Of a stretch of 64,000 nucleotides of DNA, positions 42,229 to 49,821 are shown piece after piece (the stretch's first letter is position 1; the number at the start of each line of letters is the position of its first letter). The DNA is from Saccharothrix syringae. GTDB taxonomy: Bacteria; Actinomycetota; Actinomycetes; Mycobacteriales; Pseudonocardiaceae. The notes under the pieces are model-generated. The model did no database searches, was not told where the DNA came from, and saw nothing but the letters and a program-made list of their open reading frames with translations. Location: the NCBI RefSeq assembly GCF_009498035.1, contig NZ_CP034550.1, forward strand, positions 1,550,001 through 1,614,000, read 5' to 3'. Position numbers and translations under genes: made by a program.

Positions 42229-42354
42229 CTAGCGGAGCAGGTACTGGATGATCTGGCCCGCGACGAACAGCAGCACGGAAAGGGCCCCCGACGAGCGGGG
42301 GGCGCGGGCGCAGTGGCAACGGCACTGCCTCGGGATGACGCGTCTCTTCGGCAT
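42229..42354 (-). CDS. Possible 41-residue membrane peptide
   Basis: A short frame with a basic, cysteine-containing start (MPKRRVIPRQCRCHCARAP) and a C-terminal hydrophobic helix (ALSVLLFVAGQIIQYLL). GGGAG lies at good spacing before the ATG and the gene abuts the pntB terminator. Coding is plausible but cannot be proven at this length. Confidence 0.4.
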   Translation of the reverse strand: MPKRRVIPRQCRCHCARAPRSSGALSVLLFVAGQIIQYLLR

Positions 42355-42574
42355 GATCGCTCCCTGTCTCGACCGGCCAAGGGCACAGATGTCCTGTGAC
42401 CTGTTCCGGCTGCGAGTTCCGCCTGGTGAGGCGGAGGTGGAGAATGCCGTGCTGTGACGCGGGCGATAGTCTCGCACCGCTTCGCCCCGAGGTCAACGCC
42501 CAGTCGGTGACCTCGTCGGCCCCATCGTCCGGACCGGCCTGATCAGGATCGGGATCCCGGCGCGCAGCCGCGCC

Positions 42575-42979
42575 TCACCCGCAGAACGAACCCGCGCGCC
42601 GCCGCCCCGCCACGCAGAAGCGGTTGCCCTCGGGGTCGGCCAGCACGACGAACGGCGGCTCACCCGGCCCGAGCCGGTCGGGGTAGTGCGGCCAGGGGAC
42701 CCGCCGCGCGCCCAGCGCCACCAGCCGGTCGACCTCGTCGTCCAGGTCGACCTCCCCCGCGTCCAGGTCGAGGTGGACCCGGGGCCGCTCCTCGACCGGG
42801 CTCTCGCTGAGGTCCATCGCGATCGCCGCACCCGCGACACCCGGCGGCGGCTCGACCACCACCCAGTCGTCGCCGGCGAAGCGCGGCGCCCGCCGGACGT
42901 AGCCCAGGGCCGCGGCCCAGAACGCACCCGCCCGCTCGCAGTCCGAAACCCCCAGTGAGACCTGCGCGATCGCGGTCAC
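42575..42979 (-). CDS. VOC-family (glyoxalase-like) protein
   Basis: The 134-residue protein has the paired beta-alpha-beta-beta-beta modules of the vicinal-oxygen-chelate fold: IAQVSLGVSDCERAGAFWAAALGYV and HLDLDAGEVDLDDEVDRLVALGA, ending FVVLADPEGNRFCVAGR. The metal ligands typical of true glyoxalase I are not all visible. Many such proteins act in antibiotic or xenobiotic tolerance; the substrate is unknown. GAGGGTGG precedes the GTG. Confidence 0.85.
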   Translation of the reverse strand: MTAIAQVSLGVSDCERAGAFWAAALGYVRRAPRFAGDDWVVVEPPPGVAGAAIAMDLSESPVEERPRVHLDLDAGEVDLDDEVDRLVALGARRVPWPHYPDRLGPGEPPFVVLADPEGNRFCVAGRRRAGSFCG

Positions 42980-42989
42980 GGCACCACCC

Positions 42990-45014
42990 TCACAGCTCGT
43001 ACCCCGGCACGGGCGGTCCGAAGTGGTCGCCGAACGCGGCGTCCACGCCGATCCCCGCCCACCACGCCGCCTGCTCCGGCGTCGACACGTCCGGCACCGC
43101 CACGGACGCGCCGGACTGCCGGATCAGGCGCACCATGCGGGTGATCGCCTCGTGCAGGAACCCCGGCGGCCGCTCCGCCAGCCTGCGCACCACCGACGGG
43201 TCGAGCAGCAGCGAGCCGACCTCCAGGTCCCCGACCAGCGACAGCTCGGCCTGACCGCCGTTGAAGCGGCTCAGGCCGGTGGCGATGCCGCTGTCCCGCA
43301 GCACCTGCGCGTTGTCCTGCCCGGCGTCGGTGAACATGGACCTGGTGTCCAGGAAGATCCGCAGCCGCGACGCGGGCAGGCCGGTCTCGTCCAGCGTCCG
43401 CTTGACCGTGCGGACCAGGTCCTCGTCGCGCGACTGCATCGGCGACAGCTCGAAGTACAGCACCCCGGGCACCTCGCCCGCCGCCTCGCGCAGCGCCCAC
43501 TGGCCGAGCGCCAGGGACAGGCCGCCCGCCTCGGCGAGCTCCAGGCAGTCGTCGTGGCCGAGCTCGTCCCAGCGCAGCCGCGCCACGTGGCCGAGCACGC
43601 GCCCGTCCGCCGGGTCCACCACCGGCTGGTGCCCGACCTCCAGCTCACCGCCCGCCAGCGCGCCCGGCATCCGCGCCGCTCGCGCCCGCCGCTCCCGGGA
43701 CCGCTGGTCCTCGTGCCGGTCGTAGGGCAGCCACTGCCGCTTGCCGCCCTCCTTGGCCCTGCGGAGCGTGGCGTTGGCGGCGCGCAGCAGCTCGGCCACC
43801 GGCCAGCCCGCGCCGGGCCGGTCGACCACGCCGATGCTGCACGTCAGCGCCACGCCGTCGGCCATCGGCCGCTCCAGCGCCGCGTTGATCCGCTCGACCA
43901 GGGCGGGCACCGTCGGCGTGGTGGGCGAGTGGACGACCACCACCGCGAACTCGTCGCCGCCGACCCGCGCGACCAGCGCCCGCTCGTCGGCGACCGCGGC
44001 CTCCAGCCGGCGGGCCACCTCCACCAGCAGCCGGTCGCCGACGTCGTGGCCCAGGCCGTTGTTGACCACCGAGAACCCGTCCAGGTCCAGGTGGTACAGG
44101 GTGATCCCGCCGCGCGAGGAGCCGTGCAGCGCCTCCAGGCGGGTGATGAAGTGCTGCCGGTTCGACAGGCCGGTGAGCGAGTCGTGCAGCAGTTGGAAGT
44201 CCAGGTTCTTCTGCAGCAGGTGCAGCTCGCTGACGTCCTCGACCATGGTCAACCGGTAGGCGGGCGCGCCGTGCTCGTCGCGCAGCGCGGACACCGCCAG
44301 GTGCGCCCACACCGGCTCGCCGTCGGCGCGCAGCAGCCGCCGCTGCTCGCGGAACCGCTCCACCCGGCCCTCGTCCACCGCCCGGTACGCGGCGGCCAGC
44401 GGCTCCACGTCGTCGGGGTGGAACAGCTCGCGCAGCCGCCGCCCGGCGAACCAGGCCGGGTCCCGGTCGACCATCCGGGCCAGCGCCGGGTTGACCTCCA
44501 CGCAGGTCCCCGCCCGGTCGCTGATCACCACGCCGAACGCGGAGGAGTCGAACACGTCGCGCAACCGCGCCTCGCTGGCCCGCAACCCGCGCTCGGCCCG
44601 GCGCTTGGCGACCAGCAGCGCCTGCTTGACCTCCTCCTGCCGGTCGAACGCGTCCAGCCGCATCGCGGTGGCGAACCCCGCGCTCACCCGGCCCAGGATC
44701 GCGACCACCTTCTCGGTCAACCGCGGCACGTCCCGCAGCTCCGGGGTGAACAGCAGGGCGTGCCCGAGCACGTCCACGGTGCGCTGCAACGTGTCCGCCC
44801 CGGTGAAGTGCGCCCCGACCAGCCGGTGCCCGACCGCGGCGACCGGTTCGGCGGTGAACGGCTCGGCCTGCACCGCGTCCGCGATCACGTCGACCAGTTC
44901 GAGCAGGAACAGCTCGATCTCCTGCGGCGACATGGGCACGTAAGCGGTCGCGTAGATGGCGCGCGTCCACGCGCGCGCCAGTTCCTGCCGCCGCGTCCTA
45001 ACGGGTGGCGACAA
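42990..45014 (-). CDS. PAS-GGDEF-EAL protein with degenerate EAL domain
   Basis: The 674-residue cytoplasmic protein has a helical N-terminal sensor region (1-140), a PAS domain (about 146-265), a GGDEF domain (about 285-440) with RVGGDEFAVV intact near residue 347, and an EAL-like domain (about 465-670). The EAL motif itself is replaced (VARLRW where EALLRW is usual), the metal-binding DDFGTG loop reads SRFNGG, and NLS is ELS. It should therefore make c-di-GMP but not hydrolyse it; the EAL domain may bind c-di-GMP. The start is TTG 45014 after GAGGTGAGC. It is 6 bases behind the methyltransferase gene. Confidence 0.9.
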   Translation of the reverse strand: MSPPVRTRRQELARAWTRAIYATAYVPMSPQEIELFLLELVDVIADAVQAEPFTAEPVAAVGHRLVGAHFTGADTLQRTVDVLGHALLFTPELRDVPRLTEKVVAILGRVSAGFATAMRLDAFDRQEEVKQALLVAKRRAERGLRASEARLRDVFDSSAFGVVISDRAGTCVEVNPALARMVDRDPAWFAGRRLRELFHPDDVEPLAAAYRAVDEGRVERFREQRRLLRADGEPVWAHLAVSALRDEHGAPAYRLTMVEDVSELHLLQKNLDFQLLHDSLTGLSNRQHFITRLEALHGSSRGGITLYHLDLDGFSVVNNGLGHDVGDRLLVEVARRLEAAVADERALVARVGGDEFAVVVVHSPTTPTVPALVERINAALERPMADGVALTCSIGVVDRPGAGWPVAELLRAANATLRRAKEGGKRQWLPYDRHEDQRSRERRARAARMPGALAGGELEVGHQPVVDPADGRVLGHVARLRWDELGHDDCLELAEAGGLSLALGQWALREAAGEVPGVLYFELSPMQSRDEDLVRTVKRTLDETGLPASRLRIFLDTRSMFTDAGQDNAQVLRDSGIATGLSRFNGGQAELSLVGDLEVGSLLLDPSVVRRLAERPPGFLHEAITRMVRLIRQSGASVAVPDVSTPEQAAWWAGIGVDAAFGDHFGPPVPGYEL

Positions 45015-45020
45015 CGCTGC

Positions 45021-45830
45021 TCACCTCTTGCGACCCACCCCGGCGAGGATCCCGGCCCGGTCCGGGTCCTCCTCGACGGCACCCTCCTCGGGGCGCCACA
45101 GCGGCAGCGGCACCACACCCGGCTCGACGAGGTCGAAACCGTCGAACAGCGCGGTGATCTCGGCGCGCGTGCGCGGGTGCATCGGGTTGGCGCTGCGGCT
45201 CATCACCTCGACCACCTGCGCCATCTCGCGCGGCTGGAGGTCCCAGGTGAACTGCGACAGCGCCAGGTGGCTGCCGGGTCCCACGGCGTCGCGGTAGGCG
45301 GCGAGCACGCCGGCCGGGTCGCGCTCGGGCGGCACGAAGTGGAGCACGCCGACGGCCAGCACGCCGATCGGCTCGGCGAAGTCCAGCAGGCCGGTGGCCC
45401 GGGCGGCGGCCAGCACCGCGCCCGGGTCGGTCATGTCCTCCTGGAGGATCGTGGCGCGCTCCTCGTGCTCCAGCAGCATCCGGCTGTGCGCGACGGCGAC
45501 GTCCTCGAAGTCCACGTACACCACGCGCGACCCCGGTGCGGCCCGGTGGGCGACCTCGTGCACGTTGCCGACCGTCGGGATGCCGGACCCCAGGTCCAGG
45601 AACTGCCGCACGCCCGCGCCGACCAGGTGCAGCACCGCGCGCCGGAGGAAGGACCGGTTGAGGCGGGCGATCGTGCGGGCGTTGGGCTGCGCGTGCACGA
45701 ACTTCTCCGCCAACGCCCGGTCAGCGGCGAAGTTGTGCCCGCCGCCCAGCAGGTAGTCGTAGACCCGCGCGGCGCTGGGCAGCCCCGGGTCGACCTCGTC
45801 CGGCACCCATCTCGGCCGTTGCGCCACCAC
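45021..45830 (-). CDS. SAM-dependent methyltransferase, DUF574 (Methyltransf_19) family
   Basis: The 269-residue protein starts with the family block SAARVYDYLLGGGHNFAADRALAEK and has the SAM loop FLDLGSGIPTVGNVHEVAHR and VVYVDFEDVAVAHSR. This actinobacteria-specific family is abundant, and its substrates are largely unknown. It is six bases upstream of the GGDEF gene on the same strand, suggesting an operon. GAGGAGG directly precedes two consecutive GTG codons and is partly inside a hairpin stem. Confidence 0.88.
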   Translation of the reverse strand: MVAQRPRWVPDEVDPGLPSAARVYDYLLGGGHNFAADRALAEKFVHAQPNARTIARLNRSFLRRAVLHLVGAGVRQFLDLGSGIPTVGNVHEVAHRAAPGSRVVYVDFEDVAVAHSRMLLEHEERATILQEDMTDPGAVLAAARATGLLDFAEPIGVLAVGVLHFVPPERDPAGVLAAYRDAVGPGSHLALSQFTWDLQPREMAQVVEVMSRSANPMHPRTRAEITALFDGFDLVEPGVVPLPLWRPEEGAVEEDPDRAGILAGVGRKR

Positions 45831-45834
45831 ACCT

Positions 45835-45855
45835 CCTCGCCCCCGGTGGGCGAGG
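45835..45855 (-). promoter_or_regulatory. Hairpin overlapping the methyltransferase ribosome site
   Basis: CCTCGCCC-5-GGGCGAGG is a perfect 8-bp stem. On the minus strand its 3' arm flows into GAGGAGG, the ribosome site of the gene starting at 45830, so folding would hide translation initiation. Confidence 0.45.
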
Positions 45856-46001
45856 TTACTGATGCGCCCGGGTGCTCGGGCAGGGGAGGGGACCGCTTGT
45901 CCCCGATCGGCCTACAGTCACCCGTTGGTGTGATGTGGCACGCTGCCGTCCCACCTGTCGGGCACCGCTGCGGGAGGGCCACCCCGCGAACCGTCCGCCA
46001 G

Positions 46002-46013
46002 TACCATTCGCCC
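46002..46013 (+). promoter_or_regulatory. Putative leaderless promoter of marR-fluC operon
   Basis: TACCAT at 46002-46007, six bases, then ATG at 46014. No ribosome site upstream. Confidence 0.45.
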
Positions 46014-46451
46014 ATGTCAGACGAGGCCCGTACGCTCACCGACGTCGTCACCAGGCTCCGGCGGGCGCTGCGCACCAGCATCCGCTCGGAATGGCCGTGG
46101 GACGCCCTGCCGATGGCCCAGGTCGAACTCCTCCAGACGCTCGCGGAGCGGCCGCCGATGCGCGTGGGGGACCTGGCCGCGGAACTGCGCCTCGCACCCA
46201 ACACCGTCAGCGGCCTGGTGGGGCAGCTGATCGAGAACGGGCTCGTCGAGCGGGGCGGCGACCCGACCGACCGCCGCGTCGCGCGGTTGTCGGTGACGCC
46301 CAAGGGGCACGAGCAGCTGGCCGTGTGGCAGGCCGCGCACGAGAAGCGCATCGGCACGGCGCTGGACAAGCTGGAGCCGGGGGAGCGGGCCGACGTGGTG
46401 CGCGCCCTGGCGGCCCTGGACCACCTGGTGGACCACCTGCGTGCCCACTGA
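46014..46451 (+). CDS. MarR-family regulator
   Basis: The 145-residue winged-helix protein has [65 protein letters not shown] (about residues 33-100), complete for DNA binding, flanked by dimerisation helices. It overlaps the first fluC gene by 11 bases, so the operon is MarR-fluC-fluC. TACCAT six bases before ATG suggests a leaderless transcript. A link between MarR and fluoride export is unusual and inferred from the overlap. Confidence 0.9.
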   Translation: MSDEARTLTDVVTRLRRALRTSIRSEWPWDALPMAQVELLQTLAERPPMRVGDLAAELRLAPNTVSGLVGQLIENGLVERGGDPTDRRVARLSVTPKGHEQLAVWQAAHEKRIGTALDKLEPGERADVVRALAALDHLVDHLRAH

Positions 46452-46866
46452 GTCGGGGAGGCCGGGCGGGTCGGGGGCCCTGGCCGGGTCGGGGGCGCGG
46501 GTCGGGTCGGCGCGGCCGGCCGGGTGGCGGGTGGTCGCCGCCGTGGCCCTGGGCGGCGGCCTGGGCGGCACGGCCCGGTACGGCGTGGGCCTGCTGGTGC
46601 CCGGCCTGGTCGGCACGGTCGTGGTCAACCTGGTCGGCTGCGCGCTGATCGGCGTGCTGATGGTGCTGGTGCCGAGGCCGCACCCACTGGCGCGGCCGTT
46701 CCTCGGGGTGGGCGTGCTGGGCGGGTTCACCACCTTCTCGGCCTACGCCCTGGACGCGGTGCGGCTGGGGGACTGGCGCGCGGGCGCGTACCTGGTGCTG
46801 ACGGTCCTGTGCGGACTCGCCGCCACCGCCGGCGCGGCCGCCCTGACCCGGCGGGTCGCGCCGTGA
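46441..46866 (+). CDS. crcB: Fluoride channel FluC/CrcB, subunit 1
   Basis: The 141-residue membrane protein has four helices and the family residues [25 protein letters not shown] and the TTFSAYALD fluoride-pore motif. A basic, Gly-rich extension of 28 residues precedes the first helix. FluC proteins form dual-topology dimers; paired genes as here usually form heterodimers of opposite topology. It overlaps fluC2 by GTGA. It protects from environmental fluoride. Confidence 0.93.
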   Translation: MPTESGRPGGSGALAGSGARVGSARPAGWRVVAAVALGGGLGGTARYGVGLLVPGLVGTVVVNLVGCALIGVLMVLVPRPHPLARPFLGVGVLGGFTTFSAYALDAVRLGDWRAGAYLVLTVLCGLAATAGAAALTRRVAP

Positions 46867-47195
46867 CGGCGGGGCTGGTGTTCGCCGGGGCGGCGGTGGG
46901 CGCGGTGCTGCGGTACCTGACCGGGCTCCTGCTGCCGCGCCGGTTCCCCTGGGCCACGCTGGCGGTCAACGTGGCGGGCTCGTTCGTGCTCGGGGTGGTG
47001 GCCGGGGCTTCGCCGGCGGTGACCGCGCTGGTGGGTACCGGGTTCTGCGGCGGGCTGACCACGTTCAGCACGTTCAGCTGGGAGACGGTGGCGCTGGTGG
47101 AGGCCGGCAGGGCGGGGCAAGCGCTGGCGAACGTCGCGACCAGCCTGGTCACCGGCGTCGCGGCGGCCTTCCTCGGCTACGCCCTCACCCGATGA
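46863..47195 (+). CDS. crcB: Fluoride channel FluC/CrcB, subunit 2
   Basis: The 110-residue protein has four helices, [28 protein letters not shown] and [17 protein letters not shown], the canonical fluoride-channel motif. The GTG start overlaps fluC1. The end overlaps the convergent NACHT gene by 11 bases. Confidence 0.93.
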   Translation: MTAGLVFAGAAVGAVLRYLTGLLLPRRFPWATLAVNVAGSFVLGVVAGASPAVTALVGTGFCGGLTTFSTFSWETVALVEAGRAGQALANVATSLVTGVAAAFLGYALTR

Positions 47196-49818
47196 CGTCG
47201 AACTCGCGCCGCATCCAGCGGTCGAGGAAGTCGCGCACCTCAGGCGACACCCCCAGCCGCTGCAACCTCGTCAGCGCGTCCCACCGCTCCTGGTCGCCCT
47301 GCCGCCCCTCGACCAGGGCGTGCAGCGTCCTGCTCTTGAGCCACCGGTCGGCGAGAGGGTCCCGGTGGCGCTCGGCGGTCTCCAGGAGCGGCAGGTTGAC
47401 GAGGTGGGCGAGGTCGAACTCATCCATCGGGTAGACGCCCCTCGCCTGGTCGGAGTGGTCCCTGAACTCGCGCCACCACTTCCGCGCGGTGATCCACGGG
47501 CGTCGGGCCTCGATCAGGGTGCGGGGGTGCAGCGTCGGCCGCAGGTCGTCCCGGTCGACCAGGGGGGCGCCATACCCGTCGGTGAGGTAGAGCACCTTGG
47601 CGCCGAAGCGGCGGACCGCGTCGTCCAGGTCGGTGTCCGGTGCCACCAGGGCACCCACGACGTTGGTCTTCACCCAGTCGACGATCTCCTCCCGGTCGAG
47701 CCTCATGCGCAGCCAAGTGAGGTGGGCGGCGTCGTCACCCTGCCCGATCAGGTGCCGCAGCGCGGTGATGGTCGCCTCGCGCAGCGCAGGCTGGTTGACC
47801 GGAAGCCCTGACCACGCTGTGACCAGGGGCATGTCCCGCAGCAGGGTCCGACTGGTGGAGTGGGACGTGGCCCAGTAGAAGAACTGCGCCCCCACCGGCT
47901 GCGGCGTGGCGTTGCGCACGAACCGGTCGGCCAGCAGGCGTAGGACGTCCGGGGTGGGCGTCAGGTAGTGGAGCGTCTGGGCGGCCGTCAGCAGTGCCCG
48001 CGGGTCGCCCTCGGCTGCGATGCGCAGCACCGCGCTGGCCCCGTCGTCCTGGTTGCGGTCGAACTGCTGGAGCGCAAGTTGCCGCACCACGTTCGACACC
48101 GGCTCCCGTGAGTCCGGCTTCAGCACCTCCCACAGCGCCTCGGGCGTCGTCCTGGTGCGCACCAGGTACTCGGCGGCGAAGAACTCCATGAAGGTGCGGT
48201 GCGTGAAGCCGTACTTGGGCTCCACCTCCCCGCCGCCGACGTCGGTCAGCACCCACGGCCGCCCCGAGCAGAACTCCACGAACTGCTCGGACTCCTCCTC
48301 GGCCTCGTGCGGTCGGTAGCCCTTGGTCTCCTGGAGGAAGTCGCCGAGCATCCGGACCACGCGCCCGCGCGGCCAGCCGACACCCGACTCGGCCGCGGTG
48401 AACTGCCGCCAGGCCAGGTAGCCGACGGCACTGCGCAGCCGGCCCTGGAACCGCAGCGGGTCGAGCAGACCGCGCAGGCGGTCCCACGTCTCGAACAGCA
48501 TCAGGGCGCACTTCTCGTAGATCTGCGCCAGGTTCGCCGGGATGTAGTGCTCGAAGGCGAACATGTTGCACAGCAGCGCCAGCAGCAGCGGGTTGCGCCG
48601 CAGCTCCTCGACAGAGGCGCTCTCCCGCAGGAACGCCTCCGCCAGGTCCGCGCGCTGGTCCTCCCGGGTGCTCTCCTCCAGGGCGAACCAGTACCGGGCG
48701 TACCGCGCCACGCGCTCGTCGTCGAACTGCTCGACCATGCCGACGGTGAACAGCGCCGAGTCCAGCGGAGCCTCGTCATAGCCGATCTTGCGCGCGGTGA
48801 CGACCACCGGCACCAGGGGGTAGAGGTGCGTGAACGACTCCACCAGCCGCGCGAACCGCCGGCGCAGCTCCGGCTCCACCAGCTCGTCCACCCCGTCGAG
48901 GATCACCACGGCCCGGCCGTTGCCCAACAGGTACTCGACGGCGTCGTCCGGGGCGACGAGGTTGTACGGCTCTTGGCACAGGACCTTCAGGTAGAACACC
49001 AGCCCGCGTCCGCCGTCGCGGAACGACGCGGTGAAGTCGCGCAGCACTACCAGGAAGGGCACCCGGCCGTGCTCCTCGCGCGCGATCTCCCAGGCCAGCT
49101 TCGCCGCGAACGTCGACTTGCCCGCGCCTGGGTCCCCCAGGACCACCGAGCGGCGGCCGGGCGCGGTCAGGTCGGACAGCCCGTCGAGCGCGGGCTCCAC
49201 GTAGAGCCGCGAGTACGGCACCGATCGGCTGGTTCCCAGGTGCGGCATCCGCATCCGCCCGTGCAACTCCGCCACCTGCGCCCGCAGCCGCTCGCCGAAA
49301 GCGTGGAACCCAGCCAACGACACGACCCGGTCCAGCAGCCTGCCGTTGGCCGTCGCCGCGGCGGCCAAGTGCGCCACACCCGCCGCGGTAACCCGGTCGA
49401 TTTCGCCTGGGCCCAGGTCGCGCACCTCGTCCAGCACCGCCGCCTGCAACGCCGCGAGCACGACGTCCGCACCCACCGTCAGCTGCTCGGGAGCGAACCC
49501 CGCAGCGTGCCGCAGGCCCATCCGGACCTCCTCGCGCAGGGCCGGCTCGATCTCCTCGGCCCTCCGGTCGCGCAGCAGCCGCCACAGGGTCAGCTGGAGG
49601 GCGACCTCCTCGAAGTCCGGGGAGTCCAGGTAGCGGGACAGGCCCGCGGCCTGGTCACCACGCAGCGACGCCACGAAGTCGTCGGCCACCGCCCTGGCCG
49701 TCGTGGCGCGCGCGTCCCGTCGGAGCTGCCGTGCCTGCAATCGGCGCCGACCCGCCCCGAACAGCTTCGAACCGGCCGCGGCGGCAGTCCGCCCGGCAGC
49801 TGCCTCGATCCCCGTCAC
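47185..49818 (-). CDS. NACHT-domain STAND NTPase
   Basis: The 877-residue protein has an N-terminal helical domain (1-190), a NACHT NTPase with Walker A VVLGDPGAGKSTFA (about 227-240) and Walker B VVILDGVDELVEPE (about 301-314), a winged-helix region with GFTHRTFMEFFAAEYLV (about 534-550), and a long C-terminal alpha-helical sensor region. This is the bacterial NACHT layout, several of which block phage. No nuclease or protease effector domain is visible, so the effector may be the N-terminal helical domain. The GTG start is three bases after the helR-like stop, with TACCGT seven bases upstream, so coupling or a separate promoter are both possible. Confidence 0.88.
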   Translation of the reverse strand: MTGIEAAAGRTAAAAGSKLFGAGRRRLQARQLRRDARATTARAVADDFVASLRGDQAAGLSRYLDSPDFEEVALQLTLWRLLRDRRAEEIEPALREEVRMGLRHAAGFAPEQLTVGADVVLAALQAAVLDEVRDLGPGEIDRVTAAGVAHLAAAATANGRLLDRVVSLAGFHAFGERLRAQVAELHGRMRMPHLGTSRSVPYSRLYVEPALDGLSDLTAPGRRSVVLGDPGAGKSTFAAKLAWEIAREEHGRVPFLVVLRDFTASFRDGGRGLVFYLKVLCQEPYNLVAPDDAVEYLLGNGRAVVILDGVDELVEPELRRRFARLVESFTHLYPLVPVVVTARKIGYDEAPLDSALFTVGMVEQFDDERVARYARYWFALEESTREDQRADLAEAFLRESASVEELRRNPLLLALLCNMFAFEHYIPANLAQIYEKCALMLFETWDRLRGLLDPLRFQGRLRSAVGYLAWRQFTAAESGVGWPRGRVVRMLGDFLQETKGYRPHEAEEESEQFVEFCSGRPWVLTDVGGGEVEPKYGFTHRTFMEFFAAEYLVRTRTTPEALWEVLKPDSREPVSNVVRQLALQQFDRNQDDGASAVLRIAAEGDPRALLTAAQTLHYLTPTPDVLRLLADRFVRNATPQPVGAQFFYWATSHSTSRTLLRDMPLVTAWSGLPVNQPALREATITALRHLIGQGDDAAHLTWLRMRLDREEIVDWVKTNVVGALVAPDTDLDDAVRRFGAKVLYLTDGYGAPLVDRDDLRPTLHPRTLIEARRPWITARKWWREFRDHSDQARGVYPMDEFDLAHLVNLPLLETAERHRDPLADRWLKSRTLHALVEGRQGDQERWDALTRLQRLGVSPEVRDFLDRWMRREFDVIG

Positions 49819-49821
49819 CGC

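Noticed and set aside
45831..46013. Fluoride riboswitch upstream of marR-fluC
   Set aside because: I could not find the conserved pseudoknot bases of the fluoride motif in this gap, and the apparent leaderless start leaves no room for an aptamer.
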